Assembly (NCBI GenBank): GCA_015501585.1
Contig: JADNRY010000029.1
Span: forward strand, 1 to 64,000
DNA: 64,000 bases
Source of the DNA: Rhodocollybia butyracea
Taxonomy: Eukaryota; Basidiomycota; Agaricomycetes; Agaricales; Omphalotaceae
Direction of reading: 5' to 3'
Shown here: in pieces, positions 1 through 10,990 of the stretch
How the letters are laid out: the number at the start of each line of letters is the position of its first letter
How positions within the stretch are numbered: position 1 is the stretch's first letter
Notes under the pieces: model-generated
The model's input: only the letters and a program-made list of their open reading frames with translations
Databases searched by the model: none
Told to the model about the DNA's origin: nothing
Translations under genes and position numbers: made by a program

Positions 1-600
1 ACGTCGTTCCCTCCCTCTATTGCTTCCCTTCTCAATTCTCTGAAAGTCTTGAAGAAGGTGTCAATGGGTTTTGTGATCACGGAAGACATGGCTCCTGAGA
101 CGACGATCCGAGAGGATCTTCTTCATCTCATCCGACTTCCCAAATTTGTTCTTTAAGGCTTCAAAAGACCTCGTATGCATTCATCTTGTCAACGGTAGGC
201 ACAAGAGATGGCAGGTCAAGGACATAGGCCTCAATCATACCTCTCACCCAGTCATTACGAAACGTCCATTCATCCCTGGATGGGTTCGTGGAGTATACCG
301 GGTTGGAGTGACAGCCGTACCAGGAGCATTCAGTGGTAGTTGAACAATGGGGGGGATACTGATAGTTCCATCTATGTATCCGATTAGCCCCTGTCCTTTC
401 AATGCGACTTGGATTTTTCGTTCTATCGGTTCCCAAGCTAGTCGAATCCCATTGAACTTTTGGTCCTCAGGGATGTTGGGTAAGGGGGGCGGTATCGCCC
501 CGTTGCTAGCCATTTTATGGTTTCATGTAGTAGTAGTCGCTTAATTGAAAGGTGTATAAATCGAATGTGTTTTAACAGTGATAGGCGGGGCCCATAACCT
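1..600 (-). mobile_element. Copia-type LTR retrotransposon, 5' remnant (gag start), cut by window edge
   Basis: Reading the minus strand, an ATG at 513 opens a gag-like protein with the Copia N-terminal pattern: a proline-rich start, then a W-x4-RKIQVAL stretch and a GYIDGTI motif at about residues 40-46. Homology then continues in other frames (a TFRNDWVRGMIEAYV-like stretch, an ALKNKFGKSDEM-like stretch, then SSVITKPIDTFFKTFRELRR), so at least two or three frameshifts are present and the copy is dead. A tRNA-type primer site lies at 588-599. Protease, integrase and reverse transcriptase would lie beyond the left edge. Family assignment rests on recognised gag motifs (UBN2/Copia gag); it is fairly secure, but the exact lineage is not. 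Confidence 0.7.
588..599 (-). other. Putative primer-binding site (initiator tRNA-Met half type)
   Basis: On the minus strand the sequence CACA/GGTTATGGGCCC falls 75 bases upstream of the gag ATG. GGTTATGGGCCC is the form of primer site known from Copia-like elements primed by a half initiator tRNA-Met. The CA just before it would be the 3' end of the 5' LTR, placing the LTR/internal boundary at 600/599. Confidence 0.5.
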
Positions 601-1172
601 GTGAAACACGTATAAGTATAAGCCTCAGAAGTGTACAAACGACTGAGGGAGAAAGGACGATAGGTCCCGTATATAACTAAGTACTTGAAACTGCCAAGCC
701 ATAGCTAGGCACTCGGATAAACGAAAAGGTAAGATAAATAATATAAGGAAAAGGGGGAAATACGGCCCCCACGGAAGGGTAAACTATAAGATGATGCGAA
801 ACGTGTCCCACCTACTCCGGATGCAGAAAGGCGGGGGGCGGGACTCCTTGACCCGAAGTTCTTCCTTCGACAAAATACATTGATTCTACTGACTTGACGT
901 ACTTTAAGTGAATATTTCTACTTCGTATATGTACATAACCCTCTGTCTTGCCCTCCAATTGCCCTCTGTGTTGCTGCTGTTCTGTACTTGAGGTCACACC
1001 TTGCTCCTTCATCTTACATTATTTGCTGTTACTCTAGTACTTACATACTCTTACTTCTACTATTGACTATGCATAACTAATCGTTAACTTTCGTTAATTA
1101 TCACTAGCACTTGATTGACTTCGTTTGAGTGCAGATAAATGATCTGATCCGACGGCAAAAACACGAACGCCA
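601..1172. other. Probable 5' LTR and flank of the Copia remnant; no gene seen
   Basis: If the primer site at 588-599 is right, the 5' LTR starts at 600 and extends rightwards. Its outer end was not found, because no second LTR copy is available in the window for comparison. No coding region with splice support was seen on either strand. Confidence 0.35.
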
Positions 1173-1210
1173 ATGGGACCGCGCCGGTTCTTCTTTCCTT
1201 CCTTCCTTCC
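1173..1210 (+). repeat. Truncated LINE 3' end with (CTTC)n tail
   Basis: The 38 bp match the last bases of the LINE that ends at 17517: TGGGACCGCGCCGGTT, a short spacer, then a CCTT/CTTC tetranucleotide run. Homology stops abruptly upstream, as expected for an extremely 5'-truncated insertion. CCAA occurs immediately before the segment and again at the end of the tail, a possible short target duplication. Confidence 0.6.
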
Positions 1211-1291
1211 AAAGTCAACGTCGCGCCGCATGTACAAGTGAGCAAATGCCCAGTATCGCAGTATGGAAAAGCATTTGAGCCATCCGAGTGA

Positions 1292-1345
1292 TGGAAAGGA
1301 AATGAAAAACCGACGCGGTCCCATTTAGGAACAGTCGGTGTTTCT
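1292..1345 (-). repeat. LINE 3'-end-like segment, inverted relative to 1173-1210
   Basis: On the minus strand this reads CCGACTGTTCCTAAATGGGACCGCGTCGG-type sequence followed by a T/C-rich run. It is a diverged match to the 3' UTR end of the LINE at 17467-17517 and is oriented opposite to the copy at 1173-1210. It is older or more diverged, and its 5' limit is not clear. Confidence 0.45.
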
Positions 1346-2188
1346 TCAACGACGGCGCTATCTTGCTGCCCGGAGAACAAATCGCGCGAGCATGTGCCAA
1401 TCATGTGCTCCGGCACTTAATCGACGCGTTGGATCAAAATTTAGTATCTACAGATCTCTGCCTTTCGGTATCTAATGGCATCTAATAGCATCTAATGCAC
1501 ACCTAGTCGGAGTCAAAAGAGTATTACATGCTTTTGGATGCCTACAATGCCAACAAAGTACACAAACAAAGTACATTTTCTGATGTAAAGTATGATGTAC
1601 CCGAACACCGAAGTACGATCAATAGGCCTCTTTAAACGATGAAAACCGACGTCATACCTGTAAGCCGATTCATCTAAAACCATTGGTTTATACTCAAGTG
1701 AGCTGGAAAGTCCAAATTTTATCTGGAATTGGAACAAGTTCGAAGAAAGCGAGGCTGTAGCTTTTTACCTTTCACTGGTTTGAGTCGCCTGCTCAACGAG
1801 CTGAGCCTCTCAGTCACCGGGCTTGTTATTTCATTACAAGCTCGTTGTAATGGCCAGTTTAAATTTTGGGCTAATGAAGTCGAAGAACCCGGAAAACGCC
1901 CGCTAGCCTGGCTAGACTTTATTAGCGAACGAGTTTCTTCGCTAACTACAAGACGGCTAGCCAGGCTAGACGCCCGCACGTACTCATCCATCGACTTTGG
2001 CATGACCGTCACGTGCCCAAAACTTGGCCGCTACTTACGAAGTTCTGAAGATATTTATCCGAGTATAGGCCAGTATAGCCAGATCCGCTGACATGGAGCC
2101 ATGCGGTGATGATGGTTCTTTGCTGGCAGAGACTTAAAGGTATAAACATCCTACCCAACTGTTTTCAGCCTTGTTTTACCATTTAGGC
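1346..2188. other. Intergenic; only the hairpin repeat at 1903-1969 recognised
   Basis: Apart from the nested inverted repeat at 1903-1969, nothing recognisable was found. A 120-codon open frame on the plus strand (1729-2091) runs through the hairpin and has no splice or family support. The last 100 bp should hold the promoter of the galactanase gene. Confidence 0.4.
1903..1969. repeat. Nested hairpin repeat, copy 1
   Basis: The outer arms are 13 bp and perfect (CTAGCCTGGCTAG at 1903-1915 and its reverse complement at 1957-1969). Each arm is itself nearly palindromic. The inner arms are 8 bp and perfect (TTAGCGAA at 1922-1929, TTCGCTAA at 1938-1945). A related copy lies at 37144-37199. It looks like a foldback/MITE-type fragment; no target duplication was identified. 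Confidence 0.55.
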
Positions 2189-4129
2189 ATGCTCGGTAAA
2201 CTCAGGACCAACTTTCTTGATATTTGCGTCTCGATAATACTCCTCGCACCCTCAGCGCTAGGGGCTGTAACATGGATTGTCCCTGGAGCTGTGTGGACAG
2301 ACACCGATGGCAATAAAATCGATGCTCACGGAGGGCAGATACTCCAGGAAGGGAGTACCTTCTATTGGGTCGGAGCTGCTTACTCGAATAACGAAGTCGC
2401 AAACCTTTATTCATCTACCGATCTCTTGAACTGGAATTTCGAAGGCCCCGCATCCACTGCCGTGGAGTTCATGTTCAGACCCAAACTATTCACTTCCGGT
2501 GGTAATTTCTATGTAAGCAATTCGCTTTTCGCGTTGATCATGAAGATTCTGTCTTATTCTACAAGCAAAGATATGGGGCCAGGTGAACAGGCAATGCCAA
2601 GCGCTGGAGTCTAGTACGATTAGTGGTGGATATACAGTGCATGGGGCGCCATTTAGTCTTCCTCCCGACGGTCGCAACTTTAGTGATGAGGGAATTTTCG
2701 TTGATACTACCGGTGTGCTCCTTTCCTTCAAGCTACTTCATTATTTGCCACTGATCTGTTTAATAGGCGAAGCCTATTTTCTCACTAGCGCAGACTCTAA
2801 CAACTTGCAGATCAATCAGATTGTAAGTTCCCTAGTGCTCGAGGAAAATTTGACCTCACCTTGTGACGTGACAGAACGGAGGATCGACAGTATCCATTGG
2901 GGCGCGTGCTACTGACTTGGGTTTGTGGCCATTCTTTGAGCTTGGTCTCTCGTTAATAGGCTATCGAAAGAGGGTTCCTATGAAGCGCCTGGAATGCTCA
3001 GATCTCCTGGCGGTAAGGACAAAAGAGTCTCCAATTTATGATGCTCAACTTCTTCAATGTCAGGTATCTATTATCTGGTCATGTCTTCGAAAACAGGCTA
3101 TACCGCCAAGTGGGTCCTTCCTGAACCATATTCAAATTTTACTCTTGATCTAATCACTCTATAGCGCGAACATGTTCTGGTGGTCGACTAGTATTGACGG
3201 ACCATGGACAGGTCCATCCGAAATCGCACCCCAATCGTCAAATACATACGACTCTCAGAATAGTTTCGAGCTCAGGATCGTAGGAAGCCAGACAACTACT
3301 TACATCTATATGGGAGATATGTGGACCACCGGAGGAACTGCTGCTAGTAACTACGAATGGTTGCCCATCTCAATCAACGATTCCGCGCATACGATTACTT
3401 TGCAGGACTTTGCGTTCTGGAAGGTCAACGTCAACACTGGTTAGTGGTTCTCTGTTGATTTGTTGAAGCACCCTAAAATGTATTATCAACTAGGTGTGGT
3501 GACTACTTCGACTACTGGAAAACGATACAATGCAGCAGATGGTTTGATCATGCGTCGAGGCTGTAAGCCAGTTTCTTATCACTTCTCGTATTATCCGTCA
3601 TAATAAAACATCTACTACTAGTCGAAGACCCCTGCGTTGCATGTGAAGGTTCCGTTCGAGACAGTAAGCCCATTTTGAAAAATGTGCGTCTTGCTATATC
3701 CTTATGGCTTGTATAGTCGATCCTATGAGCAACGTCACTATTATCGGCATTGAAGGAACAGGAGAAGCGCAATGGGTTTCCTTATACTACACTGTCAGCA
3801 ATCCCGCAGGTGAGATCATATTTCTTGTCTTGTCTTGTCTATGTATTTTTTTTTCTAAATTCTGCAGCTGGTGACGCTTATGTCTGGGTCAACGGCGAAA
3901 AAATCCGAATTGCGGACAAGAATTCTCGTGCGGGACGATTTTCAACCGTTCCTATTAGCTTGACGCTGAAGAAGGGCAGTGACAATGTGCTCACTTTTGG
4001 ATGTCATTCTCACAATGAAGAATCTGGTGAGACTGTTTTGCTCAGGTTTCAGTTCGGCTTAAATCTAATTGTGAGTGATGGACAGACTTTGTCGCTCACC
4101 TGGAGGGTATCGAAGTTCTTGATGACTGA
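2189..4129 (+). CDS. GH43 exo-beta-1,3-galactanase with C-terminal CBM35-like domain
   Basis: Twelve exons (2189-2512, 2571-2712, 2767-2822, 2875-2920, 2971-3012, 3064-3109, 3165-3439, 3494-3562, 3622-3663, 3717-3809, 3868-4026, 4086-4129) join in frame to 445 aa. A signal peptide (about residues 1-28, ending SALGA) leads into a five-bladed GH43 fold: VPGAVWTD, GSTFYWVG and STDLLNW early, a Glu before FMFRPK, YEAPGM (likely catalytic acid Glu) and DSQNSFEL. The last carries the Gln known to act in place of the usual base in the Phanerochaete exo-galactanase of this subfamily. After about residue 310 a beta-sandwich resembling CBM35 follows (WVSLYY, YVWVNGEK, NVLTFG) and ends in EVLDD. The enzyme would release galactose from beta-1,3-galactan side chains of arabinogalactan proteins outside the cell. 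No disabling change was seen. The splice model for the two introns around 2921 and 3110 is slightly less certain. Confidence 0.85.
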
Positions 4130-4373
4130 AGCGATTCTCCAGCGCTGTATATCTATTGTCATAATTCAACCTGTCGATCATTAGGAACCCGTGCATGCTA
4201 CCTGTGTAAGGAATCTAGTTTCGGTTCACCCCTCAGGCCTCAGGCCTCAATAGCCGTATTCAAGTAGATGAGATGGACCATCGTTGAAATAAGCGAAATA
4301 CATCCATATAAAAACACAAGTAATGATAAGGTTATTTATCTTCTCGTTTCTCCTTCAATTTCGTTTCACTTCT

Positions 4374-5107
4374 TCAAACAGTACCAGAAGCAGCGATAGT
4401 AACTGTCTTACTAACCGTTCCCGAAGAGCTGCCGAGCTTCTCGATGGCTTTAACGAGGTCAAAATTTTCGACGACTTCGCCTGTTGTAGAGTAGTTATGA
4501 AATGGTACAACAACACATCAGATAAAAGCGCTTACCGAAGACAACGTGAGCACCATCTAGCCAAGAGGTAACGACAGTGGTGATGAAGAACTGCGACCTA
4601 AAATGGATGGCACTTCGTTAAAATGCCGGTAGTAAAAAAACCCAGTCGACTTGCCCGTTGGTGTTCTTTCCTGCATTAGCCATGGAAAGGAGACCAGGCT
4701 TCTCGTGCTTCTTCACAAAGTTTTCGTCTAAAGATTAAACGTATAAGAGTCCGTATATGGCCAAGTGCAACATGTACATACCAGCGAATTTTTCGCCGTA
4801 GATAGACTTGCCACCAGTGCCGTTGCCACGGGTGAAGTCACCTCCCTGGAGCATGAAGTTGGGGATGACACGGTGGAATTTTGATCCAGCGTATCCAAAG
4901 CCGTGCTGACCAGTGCAGAGCTCGCGGAAATTTTTGGTCGTTTTTGGCACTACATCGTCGTAGAGTTTGAAGACGATACGACCGGCTGGCTGGTCGTTGA
5001 TGTTGATGTCGAACTATGGTAAAGCATTAGTTTTTGGTACGATTGCAACGACATTGGCGCAAAAGATAGAACGCAATCAAGGAAGAACTCACGTAGCAGT
5101 TAGACAT
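4374..5107 (-). CDS. Cyclophilin A-type peptidyl-prolyl cis-trans isomerase
   Basis: Exon 1 encodes only MSNCY and is followed by a first intron of about 80 nt; four introns in all. The joined protein, about 160 aa, is a single cyclophilin domain with the canonical stretches [47 protein letters not shown] and a GTV end. The active-site Arg/Phe/Gln/Trp set of cyclophilin A is present, so it should be active and cyclosporin-binding, and cytosolic (no signal peptide). The intron after NTNG has a GC donor (GG/GCAAGT). It is transcribed divergently from the esterase at 5560, sharing a 450-bp intergenic region. Confidence 0.93.
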
Positions 5108-5559
5108 TATAGATGGTGGTTTAGGTTTAAGGAAGAACTCGCAATGGGGCCAGAGCAACAAAACTCCGGCGGATACCGAGCTTGATTATCGATGAAGTAA
5201 CGTGATCTACGTCATCGACTGATTCGCAATCGGTCAATACTTGTTATTGTTGCCACTGTGACTTGGCACTGAGGCAACTTGAAAAGTTTTAATGGAAGTA
5301 CACGTTCCTGGCAACTAGCATCCTATTCTACAGTTCGAAGGTTCGGAAAGAATGAGAATCAACTTCCTGTTTGTACACGCTTGGAGTCCTGACTTTATCC
5401 GCAAGTCCGCTACTCAAGGACACAAGGTCAGTAACGTTGTGGTCACGGAGTCCGCCCTTTATCGTCACGGCCCGCTCGTATCACCTGGCCAGCTAACTAT
5501 TCTCATGTTACAGACGGTTCGAGGGTCATTGAGGTCCTCTTCTCTTTGCTACCTACACG

Positions 5560-7883
5560 ATGCACGCACTTCTAATCATCTTTGTTGTAGCTCTTGCCCA
5601 GCTCTCGATAGCACAGCTGACATCTTCCTTGGGCCCTGTCGTCAATTTGGGGTACGCTGCGTTCGCCGGAAACACCACTTCACCTTCTGGGATCTTCAAC
5701 TCCAACGTCACGTTTTTCGGGGGGTTGCCATATGCCCAACCTCCCCTTGGAGATCTTAGATGGAGAGCGCCACAAATGTTGGATGAGAACGCCGTCGCAA
5801 ATACAATCACTGACGCGAGAAATTGGGGCCCTCCTTGCATCCAAGGACCAGCTGTAGTTGGCGTAGGTTCTGAAGATTGCTTAACCCTTAATGTCTGGAA
5901 GCCAACGAACGCGTCTGAAAACGATAAACTCCCTGTTGCGGTCTATATTCATGTATGTGGTAGGGGGCCTCTTACACGTTACACCTACTCATTGTCTTGG
6001 TATCTCCCTTCCAGGGAGGGGGTTTCTATTTCGGAGTACGTATATTGTGTTCTTTTAAATCATTCATTCCGCCCCTCAACATACCTCTCATCAGACTCCG
6101 CAAGGTTTTCCCTTGTACGACTGGGTAGCTCAGCATCCAACCGGACTCATTGGTGCATCGATAACGTACCGTCTAGGCATACTAGGCTTTTTCGCTGGTC
6201 CTACGGTTGATGGCGTAGAGGCCATCGATTTGAACGTTGGTCTTCTGGACCAAAGGGCTGGAATAGAGTGGATCAAGAGGCATGTGGTGAAATTCGGAGG
6301 TGATCCCGACGATATCACAATATACGGGGAGAGCGCTGGAGGCGCGAGCATGGTGATGCAAATTACTGCCTACGGAGGTGTGTTACTCTCTGGCCGGGAT
6401 ATTTCTTCGACTGATTACTGGTAGGGACTAAACCTGTCCCATTCAAGCGAGTGGTGACCGAATCGGTTGGTTTTGGACCCACTTTGACAGATTCTCAGAT
6501 TGAAGAAACCACGAGTACGTTGCTTATTTTGCTTTCTTGTCCTGTGCAAGGTTTTATCCCAATTCTAGCTTCCGCCGCTACCTTTGTTGGCTGTCCAACT
6601 GCTGGAACCGAAATGTTTGCTTGCATGAGGAACGCATCTCTAGGTGAGTTACCAACGTATTGACAGAAAGGATACCCGATAATTTTCTGACCCACACTTT
6701 CCAGGTGCAATCGTTGGAGCAATAAACTCTATACCCAATGGAAGGTTTTCACCCGTTGTCGAAGGCCCCGGAGGATTCATGCCAGATCTTCCATCCCGCC
6801 TAATTCACTCGGGAAATTTCAGTACGGTCGAATCTCTGATCGCGGGACATTGCACAGGGGATGGTAAAACCTTTGCTGGTGGCTCTCCCGACCAATTCGT
6901 TACCGATGAGGACGTCAAAGACATAGTTTTCTCAAGATGGCCCGGTGTAGTTGCGTCCCTTCCGAGATTGTTGAGTGTGGGCTGTGGATACTGACCTATC
7001 TATTATAGTCTAACGAAACACGAGATACGGGATTGGCGATGTATCCAGCCCCAAAAACCACAGACCCTCAAATAACAAGCGAGTGGGACCGTGCTTGGAT
7101 GATGGCAGGGCAGATTATCTTTACGTGCATGTATGGTTTTATTATTTCAAGTTGGGACTTTATTCTATGCTGAACCATTCGTTCCAGGGATTGGTTCCTT
7201 GCAGAAGCGATGCTAAATCGGAGCGTTGAAAGTGTTTTCTCTTATGCGTGGGTTTTCGTACTTGTATACATAGTGCAGATAAATTTAGGTTGTCTCCTCA
7301 CTAGGTGGAATGTCCCTGATACAGTATTATTTAATGCCCATCCTTATCTCGGTGCTATGCACACTTCGGACTTGTATTTCTTGTTTGACGGTAAGTTCTA
7401 TGACCCATTATCTCTTAACGATAGCTGACAGGTTTTGTTAGGCACAAAGTAAGTCACATCTCTGTTAACCATCAGATAATTCTAACGGTTTCATCGCAGT
7501 ACCTTTGCCAATGCAGGAAATTCCTTCACGGCGTTTAACGCTGTTAGTACCAATTACTCATCTACATATGCTGCATCTTGATTATTTTTTCTTCTAATTG
7601 CCAGAGCGAACTGGCAGTATCCAAAGAAGCGATCGCATACTGGACCTCCTTTGCCCAATCTGGAGACCCCTCGACATCAAAGTTATCTACTTCACCTGTA
7701 TGGGATCTCTTTGCACCGGCACAAAATTCAACAAGAAACATCAATAGCACTAGACAAAGAATGCTGGTCAACCGAGGAAACAACACTGTCACAGCCTCGC
7801 ATATGCAGTTTGTATCTAGCGCAGAAAGAGAGAGGTGTCAGTTTTGGATGAGTGAGGCGGTCACGAATCAGACTAGAATATGA
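5560..7883 (+). CDS. Secreted carboxylesterase/lipase (type B, Pfam COesterase)
   Basis: Twelve exons give 566 aa. The signal peptide is MHALLIIFVVALAQLSIA. Landmarks in order: FFGGLPYAQPPLGDLRW (about 45-60), EDCLTLNVW, the oxyanion HGGGFYFG (spread over two exons, 5953-6014 being an intron), the nucleophile elbow GESAGG (near 6330), and the C-terminal GAMHTSDLYFLF carrying the catalytic His. N-glycosylation sites are frequent, as usual for secreted fungal esterases. Exons: 5560-5952, 6015-6035, 6095-6377, 6425-6514, 6569-6643, 6705-6946, 7009-7130, 7188-7247, 7305-7390, 7442-7448, 7500-7542, 7605-7883. The 7-nt exon at 7442-7448 is needed to keep the frame. Substrate is unknown; family members hydrolyse lipid or aromatic esters. 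Confidence 0.88.
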
Positions 7884-8142
7884 TTAGTGAGAATATTCTC
7901 CTGGCAATTCAATTAAAGTATTAGGTTGACGCCCGAAAACTGTTGTCATTGAGACGATTCTATGCATGATGTCCTTGTTCAACTTAAGTCCACGTTCCTC
8001 GAGAGTTCAACAGTGCAATGTTCGATAGTGGAATCCACTTCAGAGTTAGTGATAGTCGTTTCTTCCATCATGTGCTCATTCTACATTCTAGAACAATTGG
8101 GCCAGTACTGTTTGTATCACTGTTTTGTGTACATTAGGGCCA

Positions 8143-9088
8143 ATGCTCTATATGCTAGAGGGCAGTTGGTTGCGCAGTCTTAAAGCTTTGGATGAGTGGA
8201 TGCACCGTTTAGGTTCTTTGGCGAAAAAGGAAGGGATTAATCGGAAGGCAATAATGGAATCTCAGCCGTCGGTTCGGTTGCGGGTTTTATATGTCGCTCA
8301 ACTATCAACGATTTCTGCCTCACCTGTTCTCGGGTCTCCCATTGCTCGTTTGCTTGTAGATTATATGGGCTGTCATCGGGTAAGTAAAAGCATTCGAGAC
8401 TGCATAGTGTTACCTTGCTTACTAGCTACTCTTTGCAGGCTATCATTCCCTCAAACCTTATTTTCTGTGTCGGTCTTGCCATGCGGGCCAATTCCGCCAG
8501 CAACATGCATCTCTCTATCATTGGACGTGCTTTGACTGGCTTTGGTGTTACTGCTATCTCTGGTGTCATGCTCGGGCTTCAGGTGGATTGGTGAGAATTC
8601 CCCGGTTACATATACTCTGCTCTGCTTACAGCTAGTAGTGCACCCAAGTGGTGGCACGGCCTAAATATGGGATTGCTCTATGGGTCGATTGCTATGATTG
8701 GGTTAACAACTGTTATTGCTTTCAAGTCGGTGTTAAAAGAGCAAATGCTGAAAGGGCACAGAATTAATAGCTACATGAACACGATACTGGTCGGCTGGGC
8801 AGTCATCGTTACTGTCGGTATCTTCATGTTTCCCGAGGTAAGGGCCGCATATATGTATGTATGTTCCAACTTGGTACGCGACTTACCGTGACTTTCACAT
8901 TTCCAGTCGCCTCGTTGGCTTGTTGGTCAAGGTGACCTTGACGGTGCTACTCGTTCCCTCACTCTACTCAGAGGGCTTCTGGCTTCCGACCCTGACATCC
9001 AACTCGAGATGAACGATATCTTGGTGGAATTAAACGGGTCCAAAGATTACGATCTCATATCAGGAATAGTAAAGTTTCTCCGGATGTA
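8143..9088 (+). pseudogene. MFS sugar-transporter-like gene, N-terminal half only
   Basis: Four exons join in frame through introns near 8381-8440, 8592-8638 and 8839-8907. Recognisable sugar-porter parts are LGSPIARLLVDYMG, a RALTGFGVTAISGVM stretch (TM4 region), APKWWHGLNMGLLYG, and the PESPRWLVGQG motif that ends TM6, followed by the start of the central loop. The open frame then stops at about 9088. Neither a normal N-terminus with TM1 nor any of the C-terminal six helices was found nearby. A working transporter has about 500 aa and 12 helices, so this is most likely a truncated relic. The chosen ATG is simply the first in frame. Confidence 0.6.
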
Positions 9089-9481
9089 GGTCTATTATCT
9101 CGCTGTCATAGACGTTCTTTTAAAGTGACTCGACCAGGCTTATCCCCAGTAGATCACTCTACTGATACGACAAAGCTGGCCAATATGGCCCGCGTGTCGG
9201 TCCAAGGAAATCAAGTTAGGACCCCGCAATGGGAATCATTGCGCCGCACCTTGCTGCGCCTGTCGCAGTTTTTACACGTTTATTGGAGCTTGAAGACTCG
9301 GAGGAGTTCGGACTGCTCATTGACTGCGCAGATGCATCGCCGCAATATGAACGTTGACCTTTCTATTTCCGGAGCTATTCAATCTATGCTTCTGCGGACT
9401 GCGAGCGCAGGCCTCGCCTAGTTTAAAATAAAACATCCTATACTTGGCTTGGCAACCTTCCACTATTTTTTGCTCAGAGAC
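9089..9481. other. Between MFS relic and DUF7330 gene; no supported gene
   Basis: A short open stretch on the plus strand (about 9230-9357) has protein-like composition (VAVFTRLLELEDSEEFGLL) but no start, splice partner or family match. It may be debris of another gene. Confidence 0.3.
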
Positions 9482-10509
9482 ATGATTATCCCAGTCGAGG
9501 ATCTTGATGAATTTGATAGAAAAATCGGTATTGTGGAGGACTCTGAACTTGAGTCTGAAAACAATACCGTTCATGATGTCGATTTGCACCCGGTACATAC
9601 ACACTCTACCTAGCCAGTGCACGTATAACTGAGCTCATCTGTATAGATAGAACCGCCACCAATGTATGAATCGTTCTCACCTCCTCTGCCTGGCATAGCA
9701 CTGGGGTTGAAGATTTCAAAAAACAACTACCACCCTTGAGGCTTTGAATTCAGAAGACGTACCATCCGTTGCCTTGCAAAGTTCATCGGAGGATGACATG
9801 GCAAACTTCGCTTCGAAAGCTGTGAACTTTGTATACAGACATATCTACTTTGACAGTATCTGCACCACCTATCTCATTGACCCCAACGCCCCGGACCTAC
9901 TGTCCTTCAATGGATCCAATACCCACACCACTAATACCTTGTCCTCGAGTCCAACGAGGAGGAAGAACCTATTCTTGCAATCAGAATGCGGGAAAATTGA
10001 CGTTGATGTTCGGGTGCTTGATACTGGGACTCGGTTGAGATCGGGGCGAGAAGAGCTTGAAGAAGGTCAACTTGTGCAGATGAAACCCAGAAAAGTGTCA
10101 TTGGACTTACGGACGACATTTGGGCCAATCAATATGAAATTGGTACGCAATACGCGTTCTCCGGTTCTATCCTTACCTACATCACTATTTGCAGCGCACC
10201 TCGTCCTCCCCAACTCGACTCCCTGTCCACCTCTTCGTCTCCTCGAAATGTGGTCCCATAAATGTTTCCCTGCCGAGTGCGTTCCAAGGATTTCTCATCC
10301 TCTCAATAATGGTCGGAGAGCTTTCGTTATCGCCCAAAATCAAGGCTAGTATATCATGGGATAGGCAGAGCGGGAGGACAAGGACAGTTTTTATCGGGGA
10401 TTCATCATTGCTGCATGATCTACAACGGAATGTGGGCTCGCGGGGAGGAGATGAGGTTCGTTTGGATGCGACGTGTGGGTCGGTGAGTGTAGATTATATG
10501 GATGAGTGA
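9482..10509 (+). CDS. DUF7330-family protein, copy A; frameshift suspected
   Basis: The ATG at 9482 starts MIIPVED, like the MILPTEK start of the paralogue at 22478-23494. Exon 1 (9482-9592) is followed by an intron to 9646 and a PPPMYE segment matching PPEYDE of the paralogue. The main domain then follows: CTTYLIDPNAPDL, an intron at 10142-10193 placed exactly as in the paralogue, SSKCGPINVSLP, FIGDSS and GSVSVDYMDE. Between 9701 and 9744 the frame must shift by one base. No intron of normal size fits there, but a run of six A (around 9717-9723) could have gained a base. Either the gene is broken or an unusual splice is used. The function of DUF7330, common in mushroom fungi, is unknown; the domain is made of repeated beta-hairpin-like blocks. 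Confidence 0.6.
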
Positions 10510-10599
10510 TTTGCATACACATATGTGAGACTGCTACAGACACGAAATACAAACACATTTTTTCTACCAGGTATGGCACCTGGCACCTGAACCGTAAAG

Positions 10600-10990
10600 G
10601 AAACTATCTAATACTCGGAGGGTCCGGCGCATAACAAACAACTATCTGCATATCTAGGAAAGGAAAACCAGCCCGCACCCTGTATACCGCTGACCGGAAG
10701 TCTATCTCGACCAAGCGTCTCACTTCGCCATCTCGCACCCCTCAAGAACTCTCGAGAAACAGTCCAAATTGGTGTCATAGGTATACCAGACATTGTGTGG
10801 CATTCATCCCTGACAGACAGTGTGCAGAAGCGACATTTTTTGAACTCCACGGGATATGAGGCCTGCCGTTCGTCATAGCGTAGACGCTCAGCGGACGACT
10901 TGACGTTACCACTGGGTGGGCGAAGGCATGGGGACTCGTGTGGAGGTAGGTCTACACCCACAGGACCTGTGAAGCCAGTGTTCGACCATC
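10600..10990 (-). repeat. LINE C-terminal ORF relic
   Basis: On the minus strand a segment encodes SAERLRYDERQAS followed by CRFC-x9-ECH, matching SVERLRYDERYRP and the zinc-finger CRFC-x9-ECHALLGC of the LINE at 12844-17517. Upstream, DLPPHES corresponds to VPPPHSL, with about 15 residues missing between. Downstream the homology decays with frame changes. This is an old, deleted second copy of the same LINE family, inserted in the opposite orientation. Confidence 0.7.

Noticed and set aside
161..436. 91-codon minus-strand frame as an independent gene
   Set aside because: Its end is an out-of-frame continuation of the Copia gag, and its start is antisense shadow.
2513..2570. Alternative first acceptor (ACAAG) in the galactanase gene
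   Set aside because: It leads to a stop after six codons; the acceptor five bases downstream keeps the frame into the WGQVN stretch.
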